Below are positions 25,755 to 33,782 of a DNA stretch of 62,819 nt, one piece after another. How positions within the stretch are numbered: the stretch's first letter is position 1; every line of letters begins with the position of its first letter. The DNA comes from Spirochaetaceae bacterium (GTDB lineage Bacteria > Spirochaetota > Spirochaetia > Treponematales > Treponemataceae), in assembly GCA_017622135.1 (NCBI GenBank), contig JAGARR010000003.1:1-62819 (forward strand), in the 5' to 3' direction. A program made the position numbers and the translations under genes. The notes beneath the pieces were generated by a model. That model was not told where the DNA came from. It ran no database searches and was given only the letters and a program-made list of their open reading frames with translations.

Positions 25755-25817
25755 ATGACTTGTCCAGCATTTTTCCTACTACTAACAGATTTCCTCTCTG
25801 TTGTGCCTGCAAGGTAA
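25755..25817 (+). CDS. leuL: Leucine leader peptide (attenuation)
   Basis: A 20-residue peptide, MTCPAFFLLLTDFLSVVPAR. Codons 8-10 are CTA CTA CTA (25776-25784), and codon 14 is CTC. It has no Shine-Dalgarno and starts about where transcription should start, so it looks leaderless. It stops at TAA 25815-25817, inside the antiterminator arm. The composition and position fit a ribosome-mediated leucine attenuator for leuA. Confidence 0.8.
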   Translation: MTCPAFFLLLTDFLSVVPAR

Positions 25818-25860
25818 GGGTGCTGTATAGGTATTGCCTATGAATTTCCGGCCCGTTGCC
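25813..25860 (+). promoter_or_regulatory. Antiterminator arms of the leucine attenuator
   Basis: GGTAAGGG (25813-25820) can pair with CCCGTTGCC (25852-25860), the 5' arm of the terminator, with one bulged G and one G-U pair. The first arm covers the leader stop codon. A ribosome finishing the leader would mask it and allow termination, while one stalled at the Leu codons would leave it free. Confidence 0.6.
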
Positions 25861-25884
25861 ATAAGGCGACGGGTCTTTTTTTTT
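25852..25884 (+). terminator. leuA attenuator terminator
   Basis: CCCGTTGCC-ATAA-GGCGACGGG (9 bp, one G-U) followed by TC and a run of T, ending 20 nt before the leuA start and just upstream of its GGAGGAG site. Confidence 0.9.
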
Positions 25885-25903
25885 CAATCTGGAGGAGAAA
25901 GAT

Positions 25904-27592
25904 ATGAAGAACACCGCAAAATACAAGCCCTTCGGGAAGATTCCCATCACCAACCGGCAATGGCCTGACCGGGAAATTACCCAGCCCCCCATCTGGTGCT
26001 CCGTGGACCTGCGGGACGGCAACCAGGCCCTGGCCGTACCCATGGGAATCCAGCAGAAGCTTGCCTACTTTGACCTGCTGGTGAAGCTGGGGTTCAAGGA
26101 GATTGAGGTGGGCTTTCCCAGCGCCTCACAAACTGAATACGACTTCCTGCGACGGCTCATCGAGGAGAACCGCATCCCCGATGACGTGACCATCCAGGTG
26201 CTCTGCCAGGCCAGGGAGGAGCTGGTAAAGAAGACCTTCGAGTGCTTGAAGGGAGCCAAGTCCGCCATCTTCCACATCTACAACTCCACCTCCCCTGCCC
26301 AGCGCAAGTATACCTTCAACATGAGCAAGGAGGAAATCATCCAGGTGGCGATTGACGGCATCCGCTGCGTGAAAAATTGCCTTCCCTTGGCGGAGGGAAC
26401 GGACATCCGCCTCCAGTACTCCCCGGAAAGCTTTTCCAACACGGAGATTGAGTTTGCCGTGGAGATTTGCGAGGCGGTGAAGAAGGAATGGGGGCCAACT
26501 CCAGAGAAGAAGATGATTCTGAACTTGCCCACCACCGTGGAGTGCTCCTCCTGCTGCAAGCACGCCGACCAGATTGAATACTTCTGCACCCACATCACCG
26601 ACCGGGACTCGGTCATCGTCAGCCTCCACAACCACAACGACCGGGGCGAGGGGGTTGCCAGCTGCCAGCTTGCCCTGCAGGCGGGGGCAGACCGGGTGGA
26701 GGGAACCCTGTTCGGCAACGGAGAGCGCACCGGCAACCTGGACATTGTGACGGTTGCCCTGAACATGTTCACCCAGGGCGTTGACCCGGGTCTGGACTTC
26801 TCCAACATCAGCCAGGTGGCGGAGACCTATATGCAGCTGACGGGAATGCCCATCCATCCCCGCCATCCATACGCAGGGGAATTGGTGTTCACAGCCTTCT
26901 CCGGCTCCCATCAGGATGCCATCCGCAAGGGAATGGCCGCCAGGGCCACCATGGCCGAGACGGACATCTGGGACGTGCCCTACCTGCCCATCGACCCCCA
27001 CGACATCGGCCGTGAGTACGAGGAAATCATCCGCATCAACAGCCAGAGCGGCAAGGGCGGCTCCGCCTGGATTCTGGAGCAGGAGTACGGCATCTTTTTG
27101 CCCAAGGCCATGCATCCGGCGGTGGGCGAGGTCATCACTGCCACGGCGGACACCCTGCAGCGGGAGGTGACTCCGGAGGAAATCTACGACATCTTCAAGA
27201 AGCAGTGGCTGGAGAAAAAGGCTCCCCTCAGAATTGTTGATTTGGCGGAAACCCACCTGGACAGCTCATCTGGCTCCACAAACGGAATCCACAATGCGAG
27301 GGTTATGTGCATGGCCTCCGTGGAATGGCAGGGAGCGGTTCACTCCATGGGTGCAAAGGGAAATGGACCGCTGGATGCCTTTGTGGCAGCCCTTGCCTCC
27401 ACTCCCGTGCCGAAATTCTCCATCAGCGCCTTCCACGAGCATAGCATCGGCACCGGCTCCGACACCGACGCCATGGCCTACATCCAGATTACCCTGGAGG
27501 ACGGCAAGAAGTTCTGGGGCTGTGGAAAGAGCTCCAACATCGGGCGGGCGGGCATCCGTGCGGTGGTAAGCGCCATCAACCAGATTGCATAG
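25904..27592 (+). CDS. leuA: 2-isopropylmalate synthase LeuA
   Basis: 562 residues, the size of the long (LeuA2, yeast/actinobacterial-like) form. Motifs are WCSVDLRDGNQAL for metal and substrate, SLHNHNDRGEG (HxH), and LFGNGERTGNLD. The C-terminal leucine-sensing domain (about 430-562) is present. It condenses acetyl-CoA with 2-oxoisovalerate, the first step of leucine synthesis. GGAGGAG stands 6 nt before the ATG. Control is by the attenuator directly upstream, plus feedback by leucine as known for the family. No other leu genes follow. Confidence 0.96.
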   Translation: MKNTAKYKPFGKIPITNRQWPDREITQPPIWCSVDLRDGNQALAVPMGIQQKLAYFDLLVKLGFKEIEVGFPSASQTEYDFLRRLIEENRIPDDVTIQVLCQAREELVKKTFECLKGAKSAIFHIYNSTSPAQRKYTFNMSKEEIIQVAIDGIRCVKNCLPLAEGTDIRLQYSPESFSNTEIEFAVEICEAVKKEWGPTPEKKMILNLPTTVECSSCCKHADQIEYFCTHITDRDSVIVSLHNHNDRGEGVASCQLALQAGADRVEGTLFGNGERTGNLDIVTVALNMFTQGVDPGLDFSNISQVAETYMQLTGMPIHPRHPYAGELVFTAFSGSHQDAIRKGMAARATMAETDIWDVPYLPIDPHDIGREYEEIIRINSQSGKGGSAWILEQEYGIFLPKAMHPAVGEVITATADTLQREVTPEEIYDIFKKQWLEKKAPLRIVDLAETHLDSSSGSTNGIHNARVMCMASVEWQGAVHSMGAKGNGPLDAFVAALASTPVPKFSISAFHEHSIGTGSDTDAMAYIQITLEDGKKFWGCGKSSNIGRAGIRAVVSAINQIA

Positions 27593-27597
27593 AATGC

Positions 27598-27642
27598 AGG
27601 GGAGGTATTGGAGTGCTCATTCCAACACCTCCCCTCTTTTTT
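27598..27642 (+). terminator. leuA terminator
   Basis: A 15-nt arm (AGGGGAGGT, a bulge, TTGGA) pairs with TCCAA..ACCTCCCCT, followed by a T-run. Strong stem. Confidence 0.92.
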
Positions 27643-27716
27643 AGATACTGTTCCTGAGCAAGCCGAAAAAGAAGTCTAAAAAAATTTTTTTTTTTGAAAA
27701 ACTTTGCTTTTACTTG

Positions 27717-27745
27717 TTGACAAAAAACCCTGGTTCTGGTAGTAT
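27717..27745 (+). promoter_or_regulatory. Promoter of the tRNA cluster
   Basis: TTGACA (27717-27722), 17 nt, and TAGTAT (27740-27745), about 19 nt before the first tRNA. Confidence 0.75.
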
Positions 27746-27763
27746 CATCCTTGTCAGAAACAT

Positions 27764-27836
27764 GGTGCCTGTAGTTCAGGGGTAGAGCACCAGATTGTGG
27801 ATCTGGTTGTCGTGGGTTCGAAACCCACCAGGCACC
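27764..27836 (+). tRNA. tRNA-His (GTG)
   Basis: Acceptor GTGCCTG/CAGGCAC, anticodon loop TTGTGGA, T-loop TTCGAAA. The G at 27764 is the extra G-1 typical of tRNA-His, opposite C73. CCA is not encoded. Confidence 0.95.
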
Positions 27837-27860
27837 CCTACAGGTATGTTTGCAAGACGA

Positions 27861-27934
27861 GCGTTCGTAGCTCAGCTGGATAGAGCAACGGACTTCGAAT
27901 CCGTAGGTCGCACGTTCGAACCGTGTCGGACGCA
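27861..27934 (+). tRNA. tRNA-Arg (TCG)
   Basis: Acceptor GCGTTCG/CGGACGC, anticodon loop CTTCGAA, T-arm GCACG/CGTGT, discriminator A. CCA is not encoded. Confidence 0.95.
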
Positions 27935-27954
27935 AACCTGCCGAACAAAGAATT

Positions 27955-28027
27955 GGGCCATTAGCTCAGCTGGTAGAGCAACAGACTCTTAATCTGTGGG
28001 TCAAAGGTTCGATCCCTTTATGGCTCA
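27955..28027 (+). tRNA. tRNA-Lys (CTT)
   Basis: Acceptor GGGCCAT/ATGGCTC, anticodon loop CTCTTAA giving CTT, T-arm AAAGG/CCTTT. CCA is not encoded. Confidence 0.95.
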
Positions 28028-28031
28028 AAAG

Positions 28032-28062
28032 GAGATGCAAGAAATTGCATCTCTTTTTTTTT
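28032..28062 (+). terminator. Terminator of the tRNA cluster
   Basis: GAGATGCAA-GAAA-TTGCATCTC, a perfect 9-bp stem with GNRA loop, then nine T. Confidence 0.95.
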
Positions 28063-28070
28063 ATTCAAGC

Positions 28071-28099
28071 TAGACTTTGTCTATCTGAAAAGGTACAAT
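28071..28099 (+). promoter_or_regulatory. recO promoter, near-leaderless arrangement
   Basis: TAGACT (28071-28076), 17 nt, and TACAAT (28094-28099); 8 nt to the ATG. GAGGG lies inside these 8 nt. Confidence 0.5.
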
Positions 28100-28107
28100 C
28101 GAGGGAA

Positions 28108-28917
28108 ATGAGTCGTCATACACAGGAACAAGCCCTTGTCCTCACCTCCCGGCGGATGGGAGAGGACAACAGAATCATCACCCTGCTGGGGCCTGAGCGG
28201 GGAATCTTTGAGGCCATGCTCTACGGTGGCAGGAAGAGCAAGCTCCGCTCCCTGGTCTCCCCCTGGCATTCGGGAACCATCTGGCTCTACCACGACAAGA
28301 CCAAGGGCAGCACCAAAATCAGCGACTTTGATCCCGTGGCCTTTCGTCCCGGCCTGCGGGAAAGCATCTACAAGAACATGGCCGCCTCCCTGGCAACGGA
28401 GCTGGTGATAAAGACCCACGCCGCCAACGAGCCCCATGCCTGCTGGACCTTGCTCTGCGGCCTGCTGGACGGCATGGAGCTGTCTGACGAGAGTAATTGC
28501 AGGCCGGGACTACTGCGGTTTTTGTGGCGGTACCTGGGAATTCTGGGAGTGCAGGCCGACTGCGACACCTGCATTCATTGCGGAAGCCTTCTGGCGGGAG
28601 CCAAGGAGCCGGAACAAGGCCAGGGTCTTGTCCACTACTCCCTTCTGGAGGGTGGATTCCTGTGTCCCAGCTGCCACCAGTACGGGACAAGAGCCACTGG
28701 CACACCCCACCACGCAACCCATCCTGCCGAAGGTTTTTTGTTGAACCAGGAAGCAGTGAACTACCTGGCGCTGACCCTGCAGGACGGCACGGCAGCACGC
28801 AGAATGCAGCTTTCTGGGGAAGCCTACCACCAGCTGCGGCAGCTGCTGTTCCACCTTGCAAGCTGGGCTGCGGGAAGCAGACTGAGGACACTGGAGAGTG
28901 GGCTAGGAATCTTGTGA
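28108..28917 (+). CDS. recO: DNA repair protein RecO
   Basis: 269 residues. The N-terminal OB fold (ALVLTSRRMGEDNRIITLLGPERG) and a C-terminal helical domain with a zinc site (CDTCIHCG...CPSC) are typical of RecO. It helps load RecA on SSB-coated gaps with RecR. The start at 28108 fits the family; the frame is open upstream but has no credible start. The -10 box ends 8 nt before the ATG. Confidence 0.9.
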   Translation: MSRHTQEQALVLTSRRMGEDNRIITLLGPERGIFEAMLYGGRKSKLRSLVSPWHSGTIWLYHDKTKGSTKISDFDPVAFRPGLRESIYKNMAASLATELVIKTHAANEPHACWTLLCGLLDGMELSDESNCRPGLLRFLWRYLGILGVQADCDTCIHCGSLLAGAKEPEQGQGLVHYSLLEGGFLCPSCHQYGTRATGTPHHATHPAEGFLLNQEAVNYLALTLQDGTAARRMQLSGEAYHQLRQLLFHLASWAAGSRLRTLESGLGIL

Positions 28918-28937
28918 GGGGATTTTCCTGAAAAAAC

Positions 28938-28966
28938 TTGACGATTGGAGAAAACGGTAATACATT
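28938..28966 (+). promoter_or_regulatory. Promoter of the Ser/Thr-rich peptide operon
   Basis: TTGACG (28938-28943), 17 nt, and TACATT (28961-28966). Transcription is expected near 28973, 17 nt before the peptide ATG. Confidence 0.55.
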
Positions 28967-28989
28967 AGTTGCAGGGAAAATTGGATAAA

Positions 28990-29151
28990 ATGGCGGACAC
29001 AACCACAGCACCACAGACAAGAAAGAGTCTCACCATCGGTAGGAACAGCAGCGGAATCGCCGCCAGCAGTTCCCGCTCCATATCCACATCCATATCTACC
29101 ACCACCGGCGTCACCTCAATCGGAGGAATATATAAGGGATATTGGATATGA
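28990..29151 (+). CDS. 53-residue Ser/Thr-rich peptide
   Basis: A 53-residue product of which 21 residues are Ser or Thr. It has a basic stretch near residues 11-18, a dense core SSSRSISTSISTTTG (about 26-40), a GG at 45-46 and an aromatic end IYKGYWI. There is no cysteine, signal peptide or membrane helix. A promoter lies just upstream, and its TGA overlaps the ATG of the histidine phosphatase as ATGA, so it is very likely translated. It could be a precursor peptide for modification and export, given the enzyme and transporter behind it. It matches no family I know. Confidence 0.6.
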   Translation: MADTTTAPQTRKSLTIGRNSSGIAASSSRSISTSISTTTGVTSIGGIYKGYWI

Positions 29152-29828
29152 AACTGCATTCAATCTACGAACACATGGAGCGGGGGGCGGCAATGATTCC
29201 CTTGAACAACAACGGTAAGATTGTGTTCAGGCATTCAATCAGAGGGGAAATTTCCTCTGGAGTAGGACACGACGTTACACTGACAAACGAAGGAATAGAA
29301 CTTGCAAGGAATTTTGGCCGTCATCTAGACACTGAGATTGGCTTTGTTGCCTCCAGTTCATGTCAGAGAAACATACAGACATGCGAAGAGATACTAAATG
29401 GCAACGGCTGCAAGAGAGAGATTGTACTGGCACAAAACCAACTGGAAGGTCCACAAACCAGAGACAAGATTTCAAGCGACGGAATATTTGAGAAGTACAA
29501 TTACCAAACCACAGAAATTCTCTTCTTGATGAAGAATGGGGGACTTCCTGGATTCAATTCCATCGATGAGGCCACCAAAATAATGCTGGATTTCATCTTT
29601 GCCAATGGAAACAAGGAAAAAACGGTGGATTTGTTTTGTACCCACGACTTTCAGATGGCCATCTTATATGCCGGCCTTTTCGACTTTGCATCCACAAGAA
29701 AAAGCATAGAAGAAAACAAATGGCCGATGATGCTTGAAGGAATGATTTTTTTCGGTACCAGAAGCCATTTCTGGTGCTCTTGGCGTAATGAGACAATGGA
29801 ATTCACAGATTTCCTTATACACCTTTAA
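29148..29828 (+). CDS. Histidine-phosphatase superfamily protein (branch-2-like)
   Basis: 226 residues. IVFRHSIRGEI carries the Arg-His pair (His29) followed by IR, a variant of the RHGxRxP motif of branch-2 histidine acid phosphatases, with Ser for Gly and Gly-Glu for x-Pro. THDFQMA near residue 166 supplies the second catalytic HD. A nucleophilic His phosphatase is plausible. There is no signal peptide, so it is cytoplasmic. Base composition is clearly more AT-rich than the flanking recO and MATE genes, hinting at acquisition. It is coupled to the Ser/Thr-rich peptide gene (ATGA) and followed after 26 nt by a MATE exporter. Confidence 0.75.
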   Translation: MKLHSIYEHMERGAAMIPLNNNGKIVFRHSIRGEISSGVGHDVTLTNEGIELARNFGRHLDTEIGFVASSSCQRNIQTCEEILNGNGCKREIVLAQNQLEGPQTRDKISSDGIFEKYNYQTTEILFLMKNGGLPGFNSIDEATKIMLDFIFANGNKEKTVDLFCTHDFQMAILYAGLFDFASTRKSIEENKWPMMLEGMIFFGTRSHFWCSWRNETMEFTDFLIHL

Positions 29829-29854
29829 TCCCCCACACACAAAGGAGAACCATC

Positions 29855-31255
29855 ATGCAACAGAACAATCCGGCTGGAGGCTTTGGCCACGGCCTTGCCT
29901 CCGCTGTCGCCGCAAGACTGCGTGGCGCAGCCCAGGGCCTGCGCACCGTGAACTGGCGGCTGTGGGTGGCGGTCATGGCCACCATGCTGCTGCCCTCTGT
30001 CTACCAGACGGTGCGCATCTTCTTCCTGGGCTCCCTGCCGGACACCTGGAGCTTCAGCATCGCCAGCCAGAACCAGTACGTGGGCCTCTTCTACGAGGTC
30101 ATCCAGGAGGCCCTCATCCTGCCCCTCTTCTTCATCCTGGGCAAGTCCCTGGGCAACAGGGAGGAGTTTGCCGCCAAGCTCCGCACCGGCCTTGCCATCA
30201 CGGCGGCGGTGTACGCAATCCTGTCGGTCGTCCTGATGGTGGCCGCCCGCCCCCTGGTGGTCTTCATGGCCCAGCAGCCGGAGCTGGTGGAGGCCACCGT
30301 CACCTACATCCGGCTGGAGACCGTGGCAAGCCTGTTTGCCACCCTCTGGCGCTTCATGCTGGTGGCCCTGGTGAGCCTGGGGCGGGACCGCATCATGTAC
30401 GCCGCGCTGGCCCTCCAGATGGCGCTCTCCATCCTGCTGGACAGCCTCCTAGTCAGCACACTGCCCTTCTCCCTGCAGCTGGGGGTCAACGGCATCGCCG
30501 TCACCAACATCATCGTGAACCTGCTGATGGTAGCCCTGTCGGCGGCCCTCCTCGCAAGAGAGGGCATCAGCCTGGCACGCCCGAAGGACGCCGCCTCCCC
30601 CTCCGACCTCCGCTGGGTGAGGGAATGGCTTTCCGTGGGCAAGTACAGCGGCCTTGAGTCCCTGGTACGGAACCTGGCCTTCATGCTGATGGTGGTGCGG
30701 CTGGTGAACCTGGTGGCGGAGCAGGGAACCTACTGGGTGGCCAACAACTTCATCTGGAACTGGCTACTGCTGCCCAGCCTGGCCCTGGCGGACGTGGTGA
30801 AAAAGGAGGTGGGCGAGTCGCTGGAGAACGTGCGGACAAAGACGGCGGGCTACCTTGCCCTCACCGCCATCCTGTCCCTGCTGTGGCTGGCGTCCATCCC
30901 CCTGTGGAAGCCCTTCCTGCAGCAGGTCATGAACATCGAGGACTGGCAGCTGGTGCTCCGCATCGTGCTGATTCAGACACCCTTCTACCTCATCTTCCTG
31001 TTCAACAACGGGGTGCTGGACAGCACCTTCTACGGGGCGGGAAGGCTGGACTACCTTTTCATCCAGACCCTGCTCATCAACGGCATCTACTACGGCGGGC
31101 TTTTCGTCCTCTACCTTGCCGGCATCTTCCGTCCCGGACTCACCGGCATCTGCCTCATGTTCGGCTTCGGCATGGCATTGGACCTGATTCCCACCCTCCT
31201 CCAGTACCGCCGCTTCCTGCGCCAGCACCGGCTGGGACCTAGGATTAAGGAGTGA
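29855..31255 (+). CDS. MATE-family efflux transporter
   Basis: 466 residues with about 12 membrane helices in two halves and the MATE-like SIASQNQYVGLFYEV and GVNGIAVTNIIVNLLMVAL segments. Members exchange Na+ or H+ for drugs or metabolites. A strong AAGGAG precedes the ATG. It is very GC-rich with many CTG/GCC codons, unlike the AT-rich gene before it, so the pairing may be recent. Located behind a peptide and an enzyme gene, it may export their product; the substrate is unknown. Confidence 0.85.
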   Translation: MQQNNPAGGFGHGLASAVAARLRGAAQGLRTVNWRLWVAVMATMLLPSVYQTVRIFFLGSLPDTWSFSIASQNQYVGLFYEVIQEALILPLFFILGKSLGNREEFAAKLRTGLAITAAVYAILSVVLMVAARPLVVFMAQQPELVEATVTYIRLETVASLFATLWRFMLVALVSLGRDRIMYAALALQMALSILLDSLLVSTLPFSLQLGVNGIAVTNIIVNLLMVALSAALLAREGISLARPKDAASPSDLRWVREWLSVGKYSGLESLVRNLAFMLMVVRLVNLVAEQGTYWVANNFIWNWLLLPSLALADVVKKEVGESLENVRTKTAGYLALTAILSLLWLASIPLWKPFLQQVMNIEDWQLVLRIVLIQTPFYLIFLFNNGVLDSTFYGAGRLDYLFIQTLLINGIYYGGLFVLYLAGIFRPGLTGICLMFGFGMALDLIPTLLQYRRFLRQHRLGPRIKE

Positions 31256-31302
31256 ATTGAAGACTGAGAGCGGGGAATCGGACGCTGGGAGCTGACTTCC
31301 CG

Positions 31303-32040
31303 TCAGCGGGCCGCCTCACAGCCAGACACCAGCTGGCGGACGAATTCTGTGGCGGGCCTTGAGCGAATCTCCTCCGGGGTTCCCAGCTGTTGGATGCGGC
31401 CGCCGTGCATCACCAGGATGCGGGTTCCCAGCAAGAGGGCCTCGTTGATGTCGTGGGTGACGAACATTACGGTAATGCCGGTCTGACTGCGGATGCGCAG
31501 GAATTCCTGCTGGAGCTGGCGGCGGGTAATCTCGTCCACGGCGCTGAACGGCTCATCCATCAGAAGGATTTCCGGGGATGCGGCAAGGGATCGGGCCAGC
31601 CCCACCCGCTGCTGCTGGCCGCCGGAGAGCTCTTCTGGATAGCGGCGGCGGAAGCCTTTGTCCAGCCCCACAATCTCCAGCCACCGTGAGACCTCCTCCT
31701 TGATTCGTCTTTTGTCGGCCCCCTTGGTAAGGCTGGGGACATAGGCAATGTTCTTCTCCACCGTCAGATGAGGGAAAAGCACATTACCCTGGATGGAGTA
31801 GCCAATCCTGCGCCGCAGCTGGGTGAGATTGGCTGACTTGGTATTCTCACCCTTCACCAGCACGTCCCCCGAAGTGGGCAGCAGCAGCCCGTTCACCAGC
31901 CGCAGGGCAGTTGTCTTGCCGCAGCCGGAGGAACCGATGACCGCCAGGCACTCCCCCTCCTCAACCCGGAGGGAGAAGTCATGGAGGACAAGGTTGTCCC
32001 CGTAGGCCATGTTGACGTGCTGGAACTGGATGAGGCTCAC
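31303..32040 (-). CDS. Osmoprotectant-type ABC transporter, ATP-binding subunit
   Basis: 245 residues. Walker A GSSGCGKTTA, Q-loop YSIQGN, signature LSGGQQQRVGLARSL, Walker B ILLMDEPFSAVD and the H-loop THD are all intact. It is closest in type to OpuCA/ProV ATPases but lacks their C-terminal CBS domains, so ionic-strength gating through CBS is absent. The start overlaps the end of the binding-protein gene by 4 nt. It powers import of glycine betaine, choline or a related compound. Confidence 0.88.
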   Translation of the reverse strand: MSLIQFQHVNMAYGDNLVLHDFSLRVEEGECLAVIGSSGCGKTTALRLVNGLLLPTSGDVLVKGENTKSANLTQLRRRIGYSIQGNVLFPHLTVEKNIAYVPSLTKGADKRRIKEEVSRWLEIVGLDKGFRRRYPEELSGGQQQRVGLARSLAASPEILLMDEPFSAVDEITRRQLQQEFLRIRSQTGITVMFVTHDINEALLLGTRILVMHGGRIQQLGTPEEIRSRPATEFVRQLVSGCEAAR

Positions 32041-32960
32041 TGTACGAGACCTGATTCCTTCAGGAAGGCTGTTGCCACGGCAGCGGGCTCCTGCCCCTCC
32101 ACCTCAACCTGGTAGTTCATGCGGGCCATCTGGGTGTCGGTGAGGATGTTCTCCACCTTCTTGAACACCTCCAGCAGCTCAGGATGCTCTGCCACCACCT
32201 GGTCGCGCACCACAAAGCCGCACATGTAGGAGGGATACAGGTTCTTGTCGTCCTCCAGCACCACCACATCGGCACCGGAAAGCTGGCCGTCGGTGGTGAA
32301 GGCGTTCATCACGTCGATTTCCTTCTGGCGGATGGCGTCGTACTTGAGACCGATGTCCATGTCCACCGTGTCCTTGAATTGCAAGCCGTAGGTATCGCAG
32401 AGGGCATTGAAGCCGTCCTCCCGCTCGTAGAAGTCGTAGTTCGCGCCGAACACCAGCTGGTCGGCTACGGCGGCAAGGTCGGACAGCGTCTTGAGGTTGT
32501 GCTGCTCGGCAATCTCCTTTCGGACAGCGATTCCATAGGTGTTGTTGAAGCCCATCATGCCAACCCAGCTCATGCCCAGCTCCTGGTAGCCGTCCTCCAG
32601 CTGGCCGAACAGCTCCTCCGTATACAGTCCCTCCCGCTTCAGCACGTTGCTCCAGCCGGTGCCGGTGTACTCAGGATAGAAATCGAAGTCACCCTTCACC
32701 ATGGCGGGATGGATGTTGGTGGTACCACCGCCCACACCCTCGGTGAGCTCCACCGTCAAATCCGTGTCCTGCTGGATGAGCGTCTGCATCATGCTGGCCA
32801 AGATGAACTGCTCGGTCATGGGCTTGGTGGCCATCTGGATAGCTACGCCCGCCTCCTTCTTTCCACCTGCAAAGACAGCTCCTCCCACCAGAGCAAATGC
32901 CACCAGCAGGGCGGCTGTCAACTTGCAGCCAGCCATTGAAACCTTGAAATTATTTCTCAT
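32037..32960 (-). CDS. Osmoprotectant-type ABC transporter, substrate-binding protein
   Basis: 307 residues with a Sec signal peptide ending AGGAVFAGGKKEA in the style of treponemal binding proteins. The mature part shows the OpuCC/ProX-like type II fold (MVKGDFDFYPEYTGTGW, LVFGANYDFYEREDGF). It binds a quaternary amine such as betaine or choline. The start at 32960 has GGAGG 5 nt upstream and was preferred over GTG/ATG upstream. It lies between permease and ATPase in a three-gene operon. Confidence 0.88.
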   Translation of the reverse strand: MRNNFKVSMAGCKLTAALLVAFALVGGAVFAGGKKEAGVAIQMATKPMTEQFILASMMQTLIQQDTDLTVELTEGVGGGTTNIHPAMVKGDFDFYPEYTGTGWSNVLKREGLYTEELFGQLEDGYQELGMSWVGMMGFNNTYGIAVRKEIAEQHNLKTLSDLAAVADQLVFGANYDFYEREDGFNALCDTYGLQFKDTVDMDIGLKYDAIRQKEIDVMNAFTTDGQLSGADVVVLEDDKNLYPSYMCGFVVRDQVVAEHPELLEVFKKVENILTDTQMARMNYQVEVEGQEPAAVATAFLKESGLVQ

Positions 32961-33042
32961 AAAAACCTCCAAAAAAATCTATCGATTGAATCCAGCGGAT
33001 TACCAAAGCAGTGTAGGCCACGCAAATCCGCCGATTCATCTA

Positions 33043-33684
33043 TCAACTCCTGTGCTTTTTCACCGCCCGCTCCACCATGCCGATGAAAAAGTCCGCCACC
33101 ACTGCCAGCAAGGCAATCAAAAGACTGCCCGCTAGGGTCATGGCCTTGTTGTTGGTGGTGATGCCCCGGTACACCGCCACACCCAATCCCCCCGCCCCGA
33201 TAAAGGAGGAGATACCGGAAAGGGCTATGGTCATCACCGTCATACTCCTGATTCCCGCCACAATCACCGGCAAGGCCAGGGGCAGACGAACCCGCAGCAG
33301 CACCTGTATCCTTGTACTTCCCATGGCGGTGGCGGCATCTAAAAGCTGAGGACTGACGGTGGTCATGCCAGTGTAGGTGTTCCGCACCATGGGCAGCAGG
33401 GCGTAGATAGTGAGTGCAATGATAGCGGTAGTGTCTCCAATACCAGAGAAGGGAATCAGGAAGCCCAGCAACGAAATTGAGGGAATGGTGTACAGCAGGT
33501 TCACCACGGTAATGGTAGGCTTGGAGATAAAGCTAAATTCACTAACCAGTATTCCGATTATCAAGCCTACTACCATGGCAATGCAGATGGCCGTAAAGGA
33601 AATCCGCAGGTGTTCCCCCAATAGCTCCAGAAAAAAGTCCTGTCTATCCTGCATGAGTTGGAAGGCTCTTGCAATCACATCCAT
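33043..33684 (-). CDS. Osmoprotectant-type ABC transporter, permease
   Basis: 213 residues with five or six membrane helices and the EAA-type loop MDAATAMGSTRIQVLLRVRLPLALP read here as LDAATAMGSTRIQ..RVRLPLALP, typical of OpuCB/ProW permeases. AGGA precedes the ATG. It is the first gene of the operon; the 82 nt to the binding-protein gene contain nothing notable. Only one permease is encoded, so it would form a homodimer. Confidence 0.88.
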   Translation of the reverse strand: MDVIARAFQLMQDRQDFFLELLGEHLRISFTAICIAMVVGLIIGILVSEFSFISKPTITVVNLLYTIPSISLLGFLIPFSGIGDTTAIIALTIYALLPMVRNTYTGMTTVSPQLLDAATAMGSTRIQVLLRVRLPLALPVIVAGIRSMTVMTIALSGISSFIGAGGLGVAVYRGITTNNKAMTLAGSLLIALLAVVADFFIGMVERAVKKHRS

Positions 33685-33782
33685 CCATTCCGTCCTTGAA
33701 ATATACTCTGGCTACGCATTATAGTAGAAATATAGGATTCTATACAAGTAGTAAGCCGATGACAACTCTTTATGGAACCCTC

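Noticed and set aside
25592..25843. GNPFQWG stretch resembling the GNAT gene at 16960-16990, as a gene remnant
   Set aside because: Only about 25 bp match (22 identical) and the flanks do not; this is near chance level for a window of this size.
27576..27935. 119-residue minus-strand open frame over the tRNA genes beginning MRPTRFERATYGFEV
   Set aside because: It is antisense to tRNA-Arg and tRNA-His; such frames are a well-known annotation artefact.
31256..31302. Terminator between the convergent MATE and ABC genes
   Set aside because: No stable stem with a T-run could be found.
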